64,000 bases of DNA from Vinca minor (lineage: Eukaryota > Streptophyta > Magnoliopsida > Gentianales > Apocynaceae): the NCBI GenBank assembly GCA_026122235.1, contig JAOCZM010000285.1, positions 1,612,001-1,676,000 on the forward strand, written 5' to 3'. The position numbers and the translations under genes were made by a program. The notes under the pieces were generated by a model. That model ran no database searches, was not told where the DNA came from, and worked only from the letters and a program-made list of their open reading frames with translations. Shown piece by piece: positions 21,601-30,880 of this stretch (position 1 is its first letter; each line of letters opens with the position of its first letter).

Positions 21601-22212
21601 CCCATCTGGCCTTCTTCCTTCTTCCTCTCATCTTCATCATAAACCCCTTCTCCTCATCCACCACCGCCCTCCACAAACCCACTAAATTCATCTAATTGTT
21701 CAAGAATTTGTATAAAAAAAAATTGTGCATTGAAGAACAAGAAAACCAACCAGGAAAGAAAAAAAGACATAAACCCCCATTCCCCCAATTAAAATTTAAT
21801 CAAACATCAAAACAATTCTCAAGAAAAAAAAAATCAACATCGAAAAGCTAATCCCCAAAACCGAAGGAGATGAGAGAGAGATAGACAATCTGCAGATTAA
21901 TTCGAAAACCCTAGAAGAAGAAAATTAAATTCCGCACCCCATTTTTGTTTTTTTGTTTCTGAGATAGTACAATTAAGTGGAAAGGCGGAGCCTCCTCTTA
22001 TTCATACCTTGATTAACCATTACTACACCAAAGAGTACCGGCGTCGATTGAAGGGGGACGGGGACGGGGACGGTGGTGGCCAGAGATGGCAACGGGGAAG
22101 GGGTGGGTTTAGGGGGGATTGAATTCGCGGGTGGAGGGGGAGGGGGAATTCGCAGAGGTGGGGGCTGGAATGTGGCTGGGGTGGATTGATGATGAATATG
22201 GGGTGCGGCTGT

Positions 22213-22588
22213 GTAATGACATTTTTGCCCTTCTCTCAGTGGCATGTGCAAGTCACATGTCATTTTTTTGCCTGAAAAATCGCCGGATTCACTAATTGGA
22301 CATTTATAGTGGCCCGTAAAAAGATGCGGCTATAAATAGTCTAAAAAAAAGATAAGGCTAATAATAGAAATACGTAAATAGATGATGGCTGTGTAATGAC
22401 GTTTTTGCCCTTCACTCCGGGAGCATGTGCACGTCACATGTCATTTTTGGCCTGAAAAGTGGCCGGATTCACTAATTGGACATTTATAGCGGCCCGTAAA
22501 AAGATGCGGCTATAAATAGCCTAAAAAAAAGATAAGGCTAATAATAGAAATACGTAAATAGATAAATGCTACTAATAGGGGATTTCTC
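22213..22588 (-). repeat. MULE right TIR, two tandem subunits
   Basis: The reverse complement of the left TIR, also duplicated: ACGTAAATAGAT occurs near 22372 and 22552, a period of 180 bases. Having both TIRs as matching dimers implies that duplication predates the insertion, or that the TIRs are homogenised. Confidence 0.9.
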
Positions 22589-22637
22589 CTTTCTTTTTCT
22601 ACTAACGATTTTTTGTGTTTCTTTTCTTGCAAAGATA

Positions 22638-23939
22638 ATGTCTTTTAGTGAAGGTACTTCGCAGCAAGGTGCCATGAATGAAAACAAGCTTTTCCGAGAA
22701 TCAATGCATCAAACAATGAAAAAAATGATGCAATCCATTGATGAGATGAATGATCGGTTAGAGGTTCTTGGGGCAGCGAAAGATGATCAAGATTCCCAAG
22801 AATCCTTTGAACCACCTTGGAGAGACAATTTTCGGCACAAAGTTGATAATAATCAATACCAGCCGAGAGCAACTCCAAGAATGATGGACAACTTTGCATA
22901 TGAACCGAGACCAAATCAGCAAAATGCAAGGTATGATCCGAGACCTTTTGTTCATGATGAGAGTTTTGAGCCGAGAGCAAATCATCAAGATCAATGGTAT
23001 GATCCGAGACCAAATGCTCACAACCAAAGGTATGATCCGAGAGCCTATGTTCAAGATCAAAGGTATGATAATAATCTTGGTACTATCAAGACCAAGATCC
23101 CTCCTTTTTTAGGTACGAATGATCCTCATTTATTTTTTGATTGGACACGAAAAGTTAACCATGTTTTTTATGTTCATTATTATTCGGAGGAGAAAAAGGT
23201 TAAATTGGCAGCCATGGAGTTTGGAGACTATGCATCAAAGTGGTGGGATAATGAGACCAATGAACGGAGAAGATCGGGGCAAAGACCAATCGATTCATGG
23301 GAGGATATGAAAGCGGTCATGACACGGCAATTTGTACCTCAAAATTTTAATCGTGAGTTGTACAATCAACTCCAAAGATTAAGGCAAGGAACAAGGACCG
23401 TTGCTGAATACTACAAAGAGATGAAGATGGTGATGTTTAGATTGAATATTCATGAAGATAATGAAGCTACTTTAGCTCGGTTCTTGGCTGGTCTAAATGA
23501 CAACATCAGACCTAAGGTACAACGTGCTAATCTTCATAATCTTATTGATTTGGTTTATTATGCAGAACAGATTGAAAGACAGCAAACGGAAAAGAGTTTA
23601 AGGGTAAAATCGGCAACTTTCCAAACTTGGGAGAAGCCAAATCCATCCCAGATTTTTTCTACTGTTTTTCCGAGCCAAAGCAGGGGTAAAGAGGTCATAA
23701 ATGGTGCAAAAACAGCCACTGGTCAGTTTGAGGCAGTAAGGTCACAAAATCCAACCAAATCGGCCAATACGAGGGTAAATTCTACTCCAAAACTTGTTCG
23801 GGAATGTTCTAAATGTGGAGGCAAAGGACACTTTGCTATGGACTGCCCTAACAAGAGTAAAATGATAAAATTGGATGATGGATCGTGGATAAGTGAGGAA
23901 GAAGCCGAAAGGGCTGTTTTAGAGGAGAAAAAAGAGTGA
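22638..23939 (+). CDS. N2 gag polyprotein, intact
   Basis: The 434-codon frame starts MSFSEGTSQQGAMNENKLF at 22638, chosen because the same start follows AAAGATA in M (41594); upstream codons to 22566 come from the transposon end. Residues about 90-150 hold a tandem YDPRP-type repeat. Capsid follows: NLGTIKTKIPPFLGTNDP, FFDWTRKVNHVF, YASKWWDNE, YYKEMKMVMFRLN and ARFLAGLND. At residues 390-403 is a CCHC knuckle, CSKCGGKGHFAMDC. It ends at a TGA (23937-23939). Gag would form particles and package RNA. This is the only undamaged gag of its type here. Confidence 0.88.
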   Translation: MSFSEGTSQQGAMNENKLFRESMHQTMKKMMQSIDEMNDRLEVLGAAKDDQDSQESFEPPWRDNFRHKVDNNQYQPRATPRMMDNFAYEPRPNQQNARYDPRPFVHDESFEPRANHQDQWYDPRPNAHNQRYDPRAYVQDQRYDNNLGTIKTKIPPFLGTNDPHLFFDWTRKVNHVFYVHYYSEEKKVKLAAMEFGDYASKWWDNETNERRRSGQRPIDSWEDMKAVMTRQFVPQNFNRELYNQLQRLRQGTRTVAEYYKEMKMVMFRLNIHEDNEATLARFLAGLNDNIRPKVQRANLHNLIDLVYYAEQIERQQTEKSLRVKSATFQTWEKPNPSQIFSTVFPSQSRGKEVINGAKTATGQFEAVRSQNPTKSANTRVNSTPKLVRECSKCGGKGHFAMDCPNKSKMIKLDDGSWISEEEAERAVLEEKKE

Positions 23940-24923
23940 CAGAGAAAAGAAACGAGTGATCGTTCCAAAGAGGTAACAACCGTGGTAAAAAGAGCTGAAA
24001 AAGCCAAGAGTATTGTGAGGAAAAAGGCTTATTCACAAAGAGAGAAGAAAGAATGTTCATTTGTCAATTTTGGAAAGGTAGATAGGACAATTCATGCAAA
24101 ACAACTTGTTGTTTTGTTAGATTTGCAAGGAACCGCAAGGAACCTATTTACTAACACTTTTTCTTTTGATCTAACATCTTTTTCTACATCTAGTCTTGCT
24201 ATTTTTCAGAAGTTTCATAAAGTCTTTCCTAAGGAATTGCCAAGAAGGTTGCATGTTAGCCTTCAAAATCATGAAAGGTATAATCCATCTTTGGGAACAA
24301 ATCAGAAAAATCGAACACAAGGTGAGTTAATTTGTGCAAAGAAGAAGGTAAGTGAGTCTTTAAATCCTTATATTAAACCAGTAATGATTATACCAAAGCA
24401 TGAAGGGATTTTTAGCATATATACGGATAGTCTAAATAATTCTAACATAGCTTTTCAGTATAGACATCCAATTCCTTACTTTGATAATGTACTTGTTGCT
24501 AGTAAAAACCGAGAGAATCATATTAAACATCTTAGGGCTGTTTTTACTAATTTAAAAGCACAAACTTTATATGCTAAGATAGATAATTATGTTTATTACA
24601 CACATTCTATTAATCTTCTTAGTTACATAATGAGTTTACAAGGTTTTAAAGTTGAACTGGCAAGAGTTGATACAATTGAGGAAATGCCGAATTCCACTAG
24701 TATACATCAAGTTCGATCATCATATGAGTTAGCAAGCTTTGATAACCGTATTGTTCGTGATTTTAACAAGTTAGCTGCCCCATCAATTAAAATGGAGAAG
24801 AAAAATATCCCATATTTTTGGGACAGCCGCAAGAAGGAGTGGATGATACGGTACCAACCTTGGGACTGCCCAACTCAAGGGAACGTGCATTCAGATACAA
24901 AGAGGACTCTAAATTACATCTAG
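23940..24923 (+). CDS. N2 pol-derived ORF2, in frame with gag
   Basis: The frame continues from gag after one TGA and stays open for 327 codons; the first possible start (GTG) is at 23982. It contains the PR-RT linker (RSKEVTTVVKR), KKECSFVNFGKVDR, the RT N-terminal approach (KVFPKELPRRL, then diverged), RHPIPYFDNVLVASKNREN where about 80 codons of RT palm are removed in frame, the RT thumb (SSYELASFDNRIVRDF) and FWDSRKK, then joins the polypurine region and ends in the 3' LTR. The protease is absent and RT cannot be catalytic. A translated product is possible; any function is unknown. Confidence 0.7.
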   Translation, partial: QRKETSDRSKEVTTVVKRAEKAKSIVRKKAYSQREKKECSFVNFGKVDRTIHAKQLVVLLDLQGTARNLFTNTFSFDLTSFSTSSLAIFQKFHKVFPKELPRRLHVSLQNHERYNPSLGTNQKNRTQGELICAKKKVSESLNPYIKPVMIIPKHEGIFSIYTDSLNNSNIAFQYRHPIPYFDNVLVASKNRENHIKHLRAVFTNLKAQTLYAKIDNYVYYTHSINLLSYIMSLQGFKVELARVDTIEEMPNSTSIHQVRSSYELASFDNRIVRDFNKLAAPSIKMEKKNIPYFWDSRKKEWMIRYQPWDCPTQGNVHSDTKRTLNYI

Positions 24924-25793
24924 GAATGTTGTACAAGTCAACCTCTTAGTATCACAAGTGTACAAGGAATGGACAGCTTTGCTACTGTTTGGAAGAATGA
25001 TCATATCTTTCGATATACTTATCCAATGGAGCTGATTCCAGTTGCATATTAAAGATAAGAGGCAGATCTACAACTTTCATGAAGATCATAAGATCAGATT
25101 CTGCCTTATTGATATCCCATATTGTCGTGCAAGTTGGCCCAACAAGCTGTCCAGAATGGGGACGAATTATAAAGGGCATTTTAGTCTTTTTATGTACAAT
25201 TAAAGTCTATACTAGACTTTAATTATTTTCAGCATATTTTATTACTATAATTTCGTGTATAGCAAGTAGTTGCTATAATAAAGGACATGTTGTCCATGTG
25301 TTAGTTAGTTGGTTAATAAGAGTCCTAATGCAACTAGAACTCTTCATTATTTTGGTAGTTATTTATGTTTATGCCGCCAAGATAATAGGCACATGTCCCT
25401 ATTATCTTTTTTAGGTAGTTACTTGATAGCAAGTTGTTATTCAAGAGTCCTAATTCTTCAAGGACTCTTATTTCCCTTTTCCTAGTTTAAGTTGGAACCG
25501 ACTTACCCTCTACTTAAAGGGAATTTCGGCCACCTTTTTAATTAGACTTGATATATTGATATTTTGATTAAGGTTAATCCTTTGATACTTGTTTATGACT
25601 TCCGGTTGAAGTTCATATTTCTTTAAGTTACTGTATCAACTAGTTGGTTTATCTAGTTGTGGTGTTTCAACCTCCATTGATACTTAGCCTTTCCGGGACT
25701 GTGTTTAGTGTATTCCCCCATAAACTATTCGAGATAGAGAAAGATCTGCTAATTAAGCTGAGTCTTGATATAACCCATCAAGATTTCGCATCA
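24844..25793 (+). repeat. N2 3' LTR (950 bases)
   Basis: It starts TGATACGGTACC at 24844 after the weak purine tract AGAAGGAGTGGA and ends TTTCGCATCA. Roughly a dozen substitutions or indels separate it from the 5' LTR. The GGACT duplication follows at 25794-25798. Confidence 0.95.
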
Positions 25794-25798
25794 GGACT

Positions 25799-25839
25799 CA
25801 TGGGTGTTTAGAACGAGTTTCTGCCCATGAATCCCTAGA
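25799..25839 (+). repeat. C1a 3' LTR, terminal 41 bases
   Basis: CATGGGTGTTTAGAACGAG through CCCTAGA completes the C1a LTR after N2. The terminal CA is changed to GA. ACAGT (25840-25844) is the right target duplication of C1a. Confidence 0.9.
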
Positions 25840-26276
25840 ACAGTGTCTCTCCCGTTCAAGCCATGATAGGATACTACATCCGATCATCAGTCGTATTAAC
25901 TACTCGAATAAAAGTAACGGCCGACTGAGTCAAAACGTAGCTCCATTCATGCTGGAAACGATAAAGACATGAGGTATAAGGATTCCAAATAGTATTGAGG
26001 AAGTAATACTTGTGACTAAAGAACCATGAAGTATTACTTCTCTAACGGATCACATCCGATACAATATATCCCAATACGTTGCATCATACATCATACATCA
26101 TTGTAAATAATATTATATAAAACTAGGGACAATCAGAATAGTAATTGCATAAGCTAATGAGTTTTCCTATCAAATCACATATTTGGTGTTCAAAAGCAAA
26201 ATTAACTATTCAAATGACATGCTCAAAATATATAAAACGTACAACATATGCTAATGGTCCTAGGGCGCTACTAACA
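25840..26276 (-). repeat. C1b 5' LTR, right portion
   Basis: The complement of the first part of the C1 LTR, ending GCGCTACTAACA at 26276. It continues the LTR broken at 14083. Some internal sequence is missing near 26080-26110. The next base begins gypsy B integrase. Confidence 0.9.
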
Positions 26277-27346
26277 ATTTTGGTGTTGTTAAAACTTTGG
26301 ATATTTTACAATAACACTTTTATTGGCCTAAGATGAAAAGAGATGTTAGAAAGATATGTGAACTTTGTTTTAAGTGTAAACATGCTAAAAGTACAAGCAA
26401 AGCTCACGGATTATACATGTCTTTACCTACTCCATCTTCAACTTGGATTGACATATCCATGGATTTTATTCTTGGATTGCCGAGATCTCAAAGAGGTATG
26501 GATAATATAATGGTTGTTGTAGATTGTTTTTCTAAAATGGCTCACTTTATTCTTTGCAGGAAAACAAATGATGCAAGTCATGTTGCAGATTTGTTTTTAA
26601 AAGAAGTGGTTCGGCTACATGGTATACTGAAAACAATTGTAAGTGATAAGGATGTGAAGTTCCTAAGTTACTTTTGGAAGACCTTATGGAGCAAGTTGGG
26701 GACTAAATTGTTGTTTTCTACATCAAGTCACCCACAAACGAATGGCCAAACTGAGGTAACAAATAGGACTTTGGGGGTATTACTTTGAGCTTTAATTCAA
26801 AAGAAAATAAAAAGGTGGGAAGATTGTTTACCTATTGCTGAATTTGCTTACAATAGGACTTTGCATTCTACTACAAATAACTCTCTTTTTGAAGTAGTTT
26901 ATGGTTTTAACCCCTTAAACCCTTTGGATCTAACTCCTTTACCTGTTGATGAGTATTATAATTTAGAAGGGGATTCTCGGGAAGATTATATACAAATAAT
27001 GCATCAACAAGTAACCAAAAACATTACAAAGCGGAATGAGCAATTTGCAAGATATGCCAACAAAAGCCGCAAGCGAATGTCCTTTGAAATTGGTGATTGG
27101 GTTTGGTTACATCTTCGGAAAGACAGATTTCCGAATGAAAGGAAAAGTAAATTGCAGCCAAGGGGAGATGGTCCGTTTCAAGTTGTTGCTAGGGTCAATG
27201 ATAATGCGTACAAGATAGACTTGAAAGGTGAGTATGGCGCACATTCTACGTTTAATGTTTCTGACTTGTCCCCTTTCGATTTTGATACAGATTATGTTGA
27301 TGATGATGATGATTCGAGGACGAATCATGCTTTTCAAGGGGGTGGA
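26277..27346 (+). pseudogene. Gypsy B integrase core and C-terminal domain
   Basis: 26333-26788 encodes MKRDVRKICELCFKC (zinc domain, CC half), SMDFILGLPRSQRG (Asp), TIVSDKDVKFLSYFW (Asp) and TNGQTEVTNRT (Glu), so the DDE triad is visible. A stop at 26786-26788 breaks it. 26861-27349 continues with AYNRTLHSTTNNS, GDWVWLHLRKDRF, GPFQVVARVNDNAYKID, NVSDLSPFDF and the acidic DDDDD run. The polypurine tract CAAGGGGGTGGA (27335-27346) is two bases shorter than in M, so the LTR's own TGA stops translation. Confidence 0.9.
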
Positions 27347-27976
27347 TGATATGGGACCTACCAAGGGGCTGCCCTATTCAAAGGACCTACTAGTCAACCT
27401 TCAAGGACCTATGACAAGATCGAGGGCAAAGATGACTTTAGACAAAGTTGCAACATTGATCCGAGAGTAAAACTAATGAGGAAGCTAAACTCTAATTGGA
27501 AGACGATATTCAAGTCAACCTCTTAAGTTTAACAAGTGTTAAATTCAGCCCATATAAACAAAGTGGCTAAGAAGGGCATTTTAGTCTTTTTGATTTTCAA
27601 CATTGTTATTTACTATTCTTAGGCTTGTATATCAAGTGTTGCTATAATAAAGGACATGTTTTCCATGTGTTTAGATAATGGGTGAGTGGTTAAGTAGTTG
27701 AGAGTCCTACTTCTTCAAGGACTATTCACATGTTTATTATTTTCAGCCATGTTTGGCCGCCTATTATTAGTGTGTGCAAGATAATAGGACATGTTGTCCA
27801 TTATCTTAGATAGTGTTTTACTTGATAGCAAGTTTGTTGTTCAAGAGTCCTACTTCTTCAAGGACTCTTCCTTTCTAGGCTAGATAGCCGAAATCCATCT
27901 CTATTTAAGAGGGATTTCGGCCACCATTGTAATTACGTTAGATATATTAATATTTTGGTAAGGTTATTCCTTAGCT
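27347..27976 (+). repeat. Gypsy B 3' LTR, truncated
   Basis: It starts TGATATGGGACC and matches the gypsy A LTR through GGTTATTCCTTAGCT at 27976. The last 270 or so bases are missing. From 27977 the sequence is an LTR in the opposite orientation, producing a large inverted repeat. Confidence 0.9.
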
Positions 27977-28900
27977 TCTATAAAGAAGTTCAAACACAAG
28001 TAGCTAAGGAATAACCTTACCAAAATATCAACATATCTAACGTAATTACAATGGTGGCCGAAATCCCTCTTAAATAGAGATGGATTTCGGCTATCTAGCC
28101 TAGAAAGGAAGAGTCCTTGAAGAAGTAGGACTCTTGAACAACAAACTTGCTATCAAGTAAAACACTATCTAAGATAATGGACAACATGTCCTATTATCTA
28201 GCTACCACTAAAGATCATTGCTGAAATTAGTACACATTAAGAGTCCTTGATGGATAATGACTCTACAACTACTAGATAACTAACTACTTAACCATTATCT
28301 AAACACATGAACAACATGTCCTTTATTATAACAACACTAAGAGATAATGCTTTCTATACACACCTAAATAATAGATAAACAAAGCTGAAAATAACTAAAG
28401 TCTAGAATAAACTTTAATTGGACAAAAGACTAAAATGCCTTTTAAATTCGTCGTAATTCGGACAGCTTGTTGGGCCAACTTGCACGAAGATTTCGGATAT
28501 CAAGAAGTCAAAATCTGATCTCGTGATCTCATGAGAGTTGTAGATCTGCCTCTTATGTTTAATATGCAACTTGAATCAACTCCATTGGATAAATGGATCG
28601 AAAGTTATGACCATTCTACCAAACTGTCGTAAAGCTGTCCAATCCCTCATCATCTTGTAAGATTACTAAAATGCCCTTCTTAGCAACTTTGCTTGATAGG
28701 GCCAAATTGTACACTTGTTAAACTTAAGAGGTTGACTTGTACAACATTCCTAGATGTTAGCTTCCTCTTTGTATCTTAGAACTCGGATTAATGATGTAGT
28801 TATTTGATTCACGTCCCTTGTTCTAAGCCGCATCATTGGTTCTTGTAAGCTTGTGAAAGACTCCTTTGAATAGGGCAGTCCCGAGGTTGGTCCCGTATCA
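27977..28900 (-). repeat. N3 3' LTR, truncated
   Basis: It ends (plus strand) GGTCCCGTATCA at 28900 followed by the complement of the polypurine tract (TCCCCTCCCCTTTG). It contains the long N-type LTR segments, including GGACAGCTT complement near 28640. Its 3' portion is missing at 27977, where it abuts the gypsy B LTR in inverted orientation. Confidence 0.9.
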
Positions 28901-29624
28901 TCCCCTCCCCTTTGAAAAGGATCCGTCCTCGAATCATCATCATGAACAGCCATATAATCTTAAAAATTATCAAAAGGGGGTAAGTTAGAAATATAGAAAG
29001 TAGAATGTTCACCGTACTTACCTAAAGAGATTTTCTTGCGGCTGTCCCAAAAGAATGGTATATCTTCCTTCTCAATTGCATCTAATGGGGCAGTAAGCTT
29101 GCTAAAAGCACGAACAAAATGTTTTAAAAAGCTTTCCAACTCATATGATGAACAAACTTGAATTGTACTATTGGTCCCGGCCATTCCATAATTGCATTAA
29201 CTTTTGCCGGATCAACTTTAATACCGGAGAATTCACAATGTAACTAAGAAGGTTAATAGAATTAGTGTAAGAAACCTAATTTCCAATCTTAGCATACAAA
29301 GTTTGTGCCTTTAAAATAGTAAAAACAGCCCTAAGATGTTCAATATGATTCTCTCAGTTTTTACTATAAACAAATATATTATGAAAGCGAGTTATCGGAT
29401 GTCTATACTTAAAAGTTAATTTATTAATATTGAGACAATCCGTATATAATCTAAAAGTCCCTTCTTGCTTTGGTACAATATTTCCCGGATTAACATAAGG
29501 ACTTAAAGACTTACTTACCTTCTTCTTTTCAAGAATTAAGAAAACTTCCCTTTGAATTTCGTGATGTGCACCCGAATATGGTTTATATCTCTCACGATTT
29601 GGAGGCTAGAAAACAGCCCTCTCA
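28901..29624 (-). pseudogene. N3 pol remnant, left piece
   Basis: The minus strand encodes the acidic C-terminal run, then GKYGEHSTFYISNLPPF joined to IPFFWDSRKKISL (29020-29065), so RNase H and the integrase core are deleted as in N1. Next come the RT thumb (VCSSYELESFLKHFVRAFSKLTAPL) and the RT region where RHP is joined to F-N-IFVYS (29370-29420), matching the palm deletion of N1 and N2. The RT N-terminus with stops reaches 29624, where G3 is inserted. Confidence 0.88.
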
Positions 29625-30432
29625 TGATGGAGACCAACCGAGGGCAACCAATCCAAGCAAAGGAGATCCTTTTCAAATTCATGGAGGTCCTATTACAAGA
29701 ACAAGAGCTAAACAAATTAATAAAGCTATGATGAGTCTAGTTGCTGAAATTAAAGACAAAGTACAAGAGAACTCATTAGAAGACCAAATGGTGAATGTTC
29801 TTCAAGTTATTGGGCCGAAATGCATCCAAGAAGATGGGCTAGAGCTAAAATCTCAATTCGACACTTAAATTGCTGATTGTGGGCTGCCAAATTCGTCAAG
29901 ACATGAAGCCCAAGAAGAAGTTTTCATTTAATTAATTTTCAGCATAGAAAGTGTGTTTTTAAGCCATTTAATTAGTCAAACTCTTTAGTTATTCAAGGAG
30001 TCTCTTAGTATAGTTTCAAGAAGTCATTTCTATTTCCTAAATGTATTAAATTCAGTCAAAGAGGCCTTTGAATTCCCTTAGGTAAGCTGAATTTCGGGAT
30101 TCACTTGAAAAGCCTTCATGTTTTCCTATAAAAGGCCATATAATGCTATGTAAAATTCAAACTTTGATAAATAGAAATACACATTTGTTTAGTGAGATTA
30201 AATTCTCTTTGTTGAGCTTCTATAGTTCAAGAACTTTTCAAGATCGGTGAGCAAGATCTTGTGCGTTCATCATACCTTTGGTTCTTGGTTCTCTTATAAC
30301 CAACGGGTCAAGGTTTCCTTTGCTCTTGGTAAGATCAAACTAGATTCTTGATCTAGGGAGATCGCTACCAATCATTATACTTAGGGTACTTGGATCATTA
30401 TATCCAACGGGTCCTTCGTTCTATCCGCATCA
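29625..30432 (+). repeat. G3 5' LTR (808 bases)
   Basis: TGATGGAGACC to CTATCCGCATCA. The first 243 bases encode an orphan copy of the pol C-terminal tail (GGPITRTRAKQINKAM), open from 29566 to 29868. A likely TATA region (CCTATAAAAGGCC) lies at 30123-30135, with transcription starting downstream. Confidence 0.93.
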
Positions 30433-30434
30433 TT

Positions 30435-30446
30435 TGGTATCAGAGC
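30435..30446 (+). other. G3 primer binding site (tRNA-iMet)
   Basis: TGGTATCAGAGC two bases after the 5' LTR. It matches the initiator tRNA-Met 3' end. Confidence 0.95.
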
Positions 30447-30880
30447 GATCTGGTATTGATCTTAATATCATTTCTTTTCAATAACCTTTCATATTTGTTA
30501 TCTTGATTTGAATATCCTTTTCATTTTATCATTTCAACTTTGTTGTCTTGTTCCAAAAGCAAGAAAAAAAAATAAAATACCTTCGAAAGGCACATTTAAT
30601 ATTCTTGGGCAGAAATATTTGTGAGGAAAAAAAAAATAGAAGTGTGAAACTAACAATTGTGAAGCATAATCACTCATCTTGAGAAATTTCAATTCGTATC
30701 TTTCTTATTCAAATTCCATCTTTCTTTTTTTTGGAAATTACTTTTCCTTCTTGATTAGTTCTTGTTCTAATTAAGCGCACAAACGAGAATTTGAGTGGTA
30801 AAAGGCATTGAGTGGTGAGAACATTAGAGGGGAGGTAAAAGCCAATTAGTGAAACACGAGTGAATTATGAGGAATACACC
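30447..30880 (+). other. G3 leader
   Basis: AT-rich untranslated leader between the PBS and the gag start. I see no open frame with family resemblance and no conserved repeat array like that of N2 and M. Confidence 0.8.

Larger units (their letters stand above)
21227..22588 (+). mobile_element. Non-autonomous Mutator-like element with long TIRs
   Basis: A 1362-base DNA element with ends GAGAAATCCCCTATTAGTAGC at 21227 and the exact complement at 22588. It is flanked by a perfect 10-base target duplication CTTTCTTTTT (21217-21226 and 22589-22598). Terminal inverted repeats are about 375 bases (21227-21600 and 22213-22588). Long TIRs, a GAGA start and a 9-10-base duplication fit the Mutator superfamily. 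No transposase is present. It sits about 50 bases upstream of the N2 gag start. The centre (about 22040-22180) is GC-rich and on the minus strand gives a proline-rich frame (21973-22263), perhaps a captured host fragment; that is uncertain. Confidence 0.92.
19384..25793 (+). mobile_element. N2: young non-autonomous gypsy element
   Basis: Complete termini: 5' LTR 19384-20332, 3' LTR 24844-25793, and GGACT on both sides (19379-19383 and 25794-25798). By eye the LTRs differ at about a dozen positions in 950, so insertion was recent compared with its neighbours. The interior has a PBS, a 2.3-kb leader (including a Mutator-like element), gag, and a single frame derived from pol that lacks protease, RT palm, RNase H and integrase. 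It could move only with enzymes supplied by related elements such as M. Confidence 0.95.
14084..25839 (+). mobile_element. Copia C1a, plus strand, carrying gypsy N2 in its 3' LTR
   Basis: The element has a complete 5' LTR (14084-15613), PBS, pol from pre-integrase to RNase H, polypurine tract and 3' LTR (18338-19383 plus 25799-25839). Target duplication is ACAAT on the left and ACAGT on the right, one mismatch. gag, zinc knuckle and protease are absent: only about 60 bases separate the PBS from the HCRLGH pre-integrase motif. The 3' LTR lost about 445 bases at 18900 and was then split by N2 with a perfect GGACT duplication. Confidence 0.94.
11420..26276 (-). mobile_element. Copia C1b, minus strand, host of the deep nest
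   Basis: A Ty1/copia element inserted in gypsy B integrase (right flank ATTTTGGTGTTG at 26277). Parts on the minus strand, right to left: 5' LTR (25840-26276 and 13041-14083), gag zinc knuckle with protease (12621-13040), RT C-terminal half and RNase H (11553-12620), polypurine tract, and 114 bases of 3' LTR (11420-11533). gag N-terminus, integrase and RT N-terminus are deleted. Its 5' LTR was later split by copia C1a (14084-25839), shown by ACAAT at 14079-14083 and ACAGT at 25840-25844. Confidence 0.9.
26277..27976 (+). mobile_element. Gypsy B: integrase half and LTR, sister of gypsy A
   Basis: A gypsy fragment starting at the same integrase position where gypsy A resumes after its copia solo LTR. 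Pol (26277-27346) and LTR (27347-27976) closely match 3582-5164 of A by eye, including the short polypurine tract and the DCFSKMAHFILC variant. The LTR is cut at 27976, where an LTR of the opposite orientation begins. Confidence 0.92.

Noticed and set aside
29566..29868. Independent 100-codon gene
   Set aside because: It is the pol C-terminal tail coding segment carried in the G3 5' LTR plus a few upstream codons from N3.
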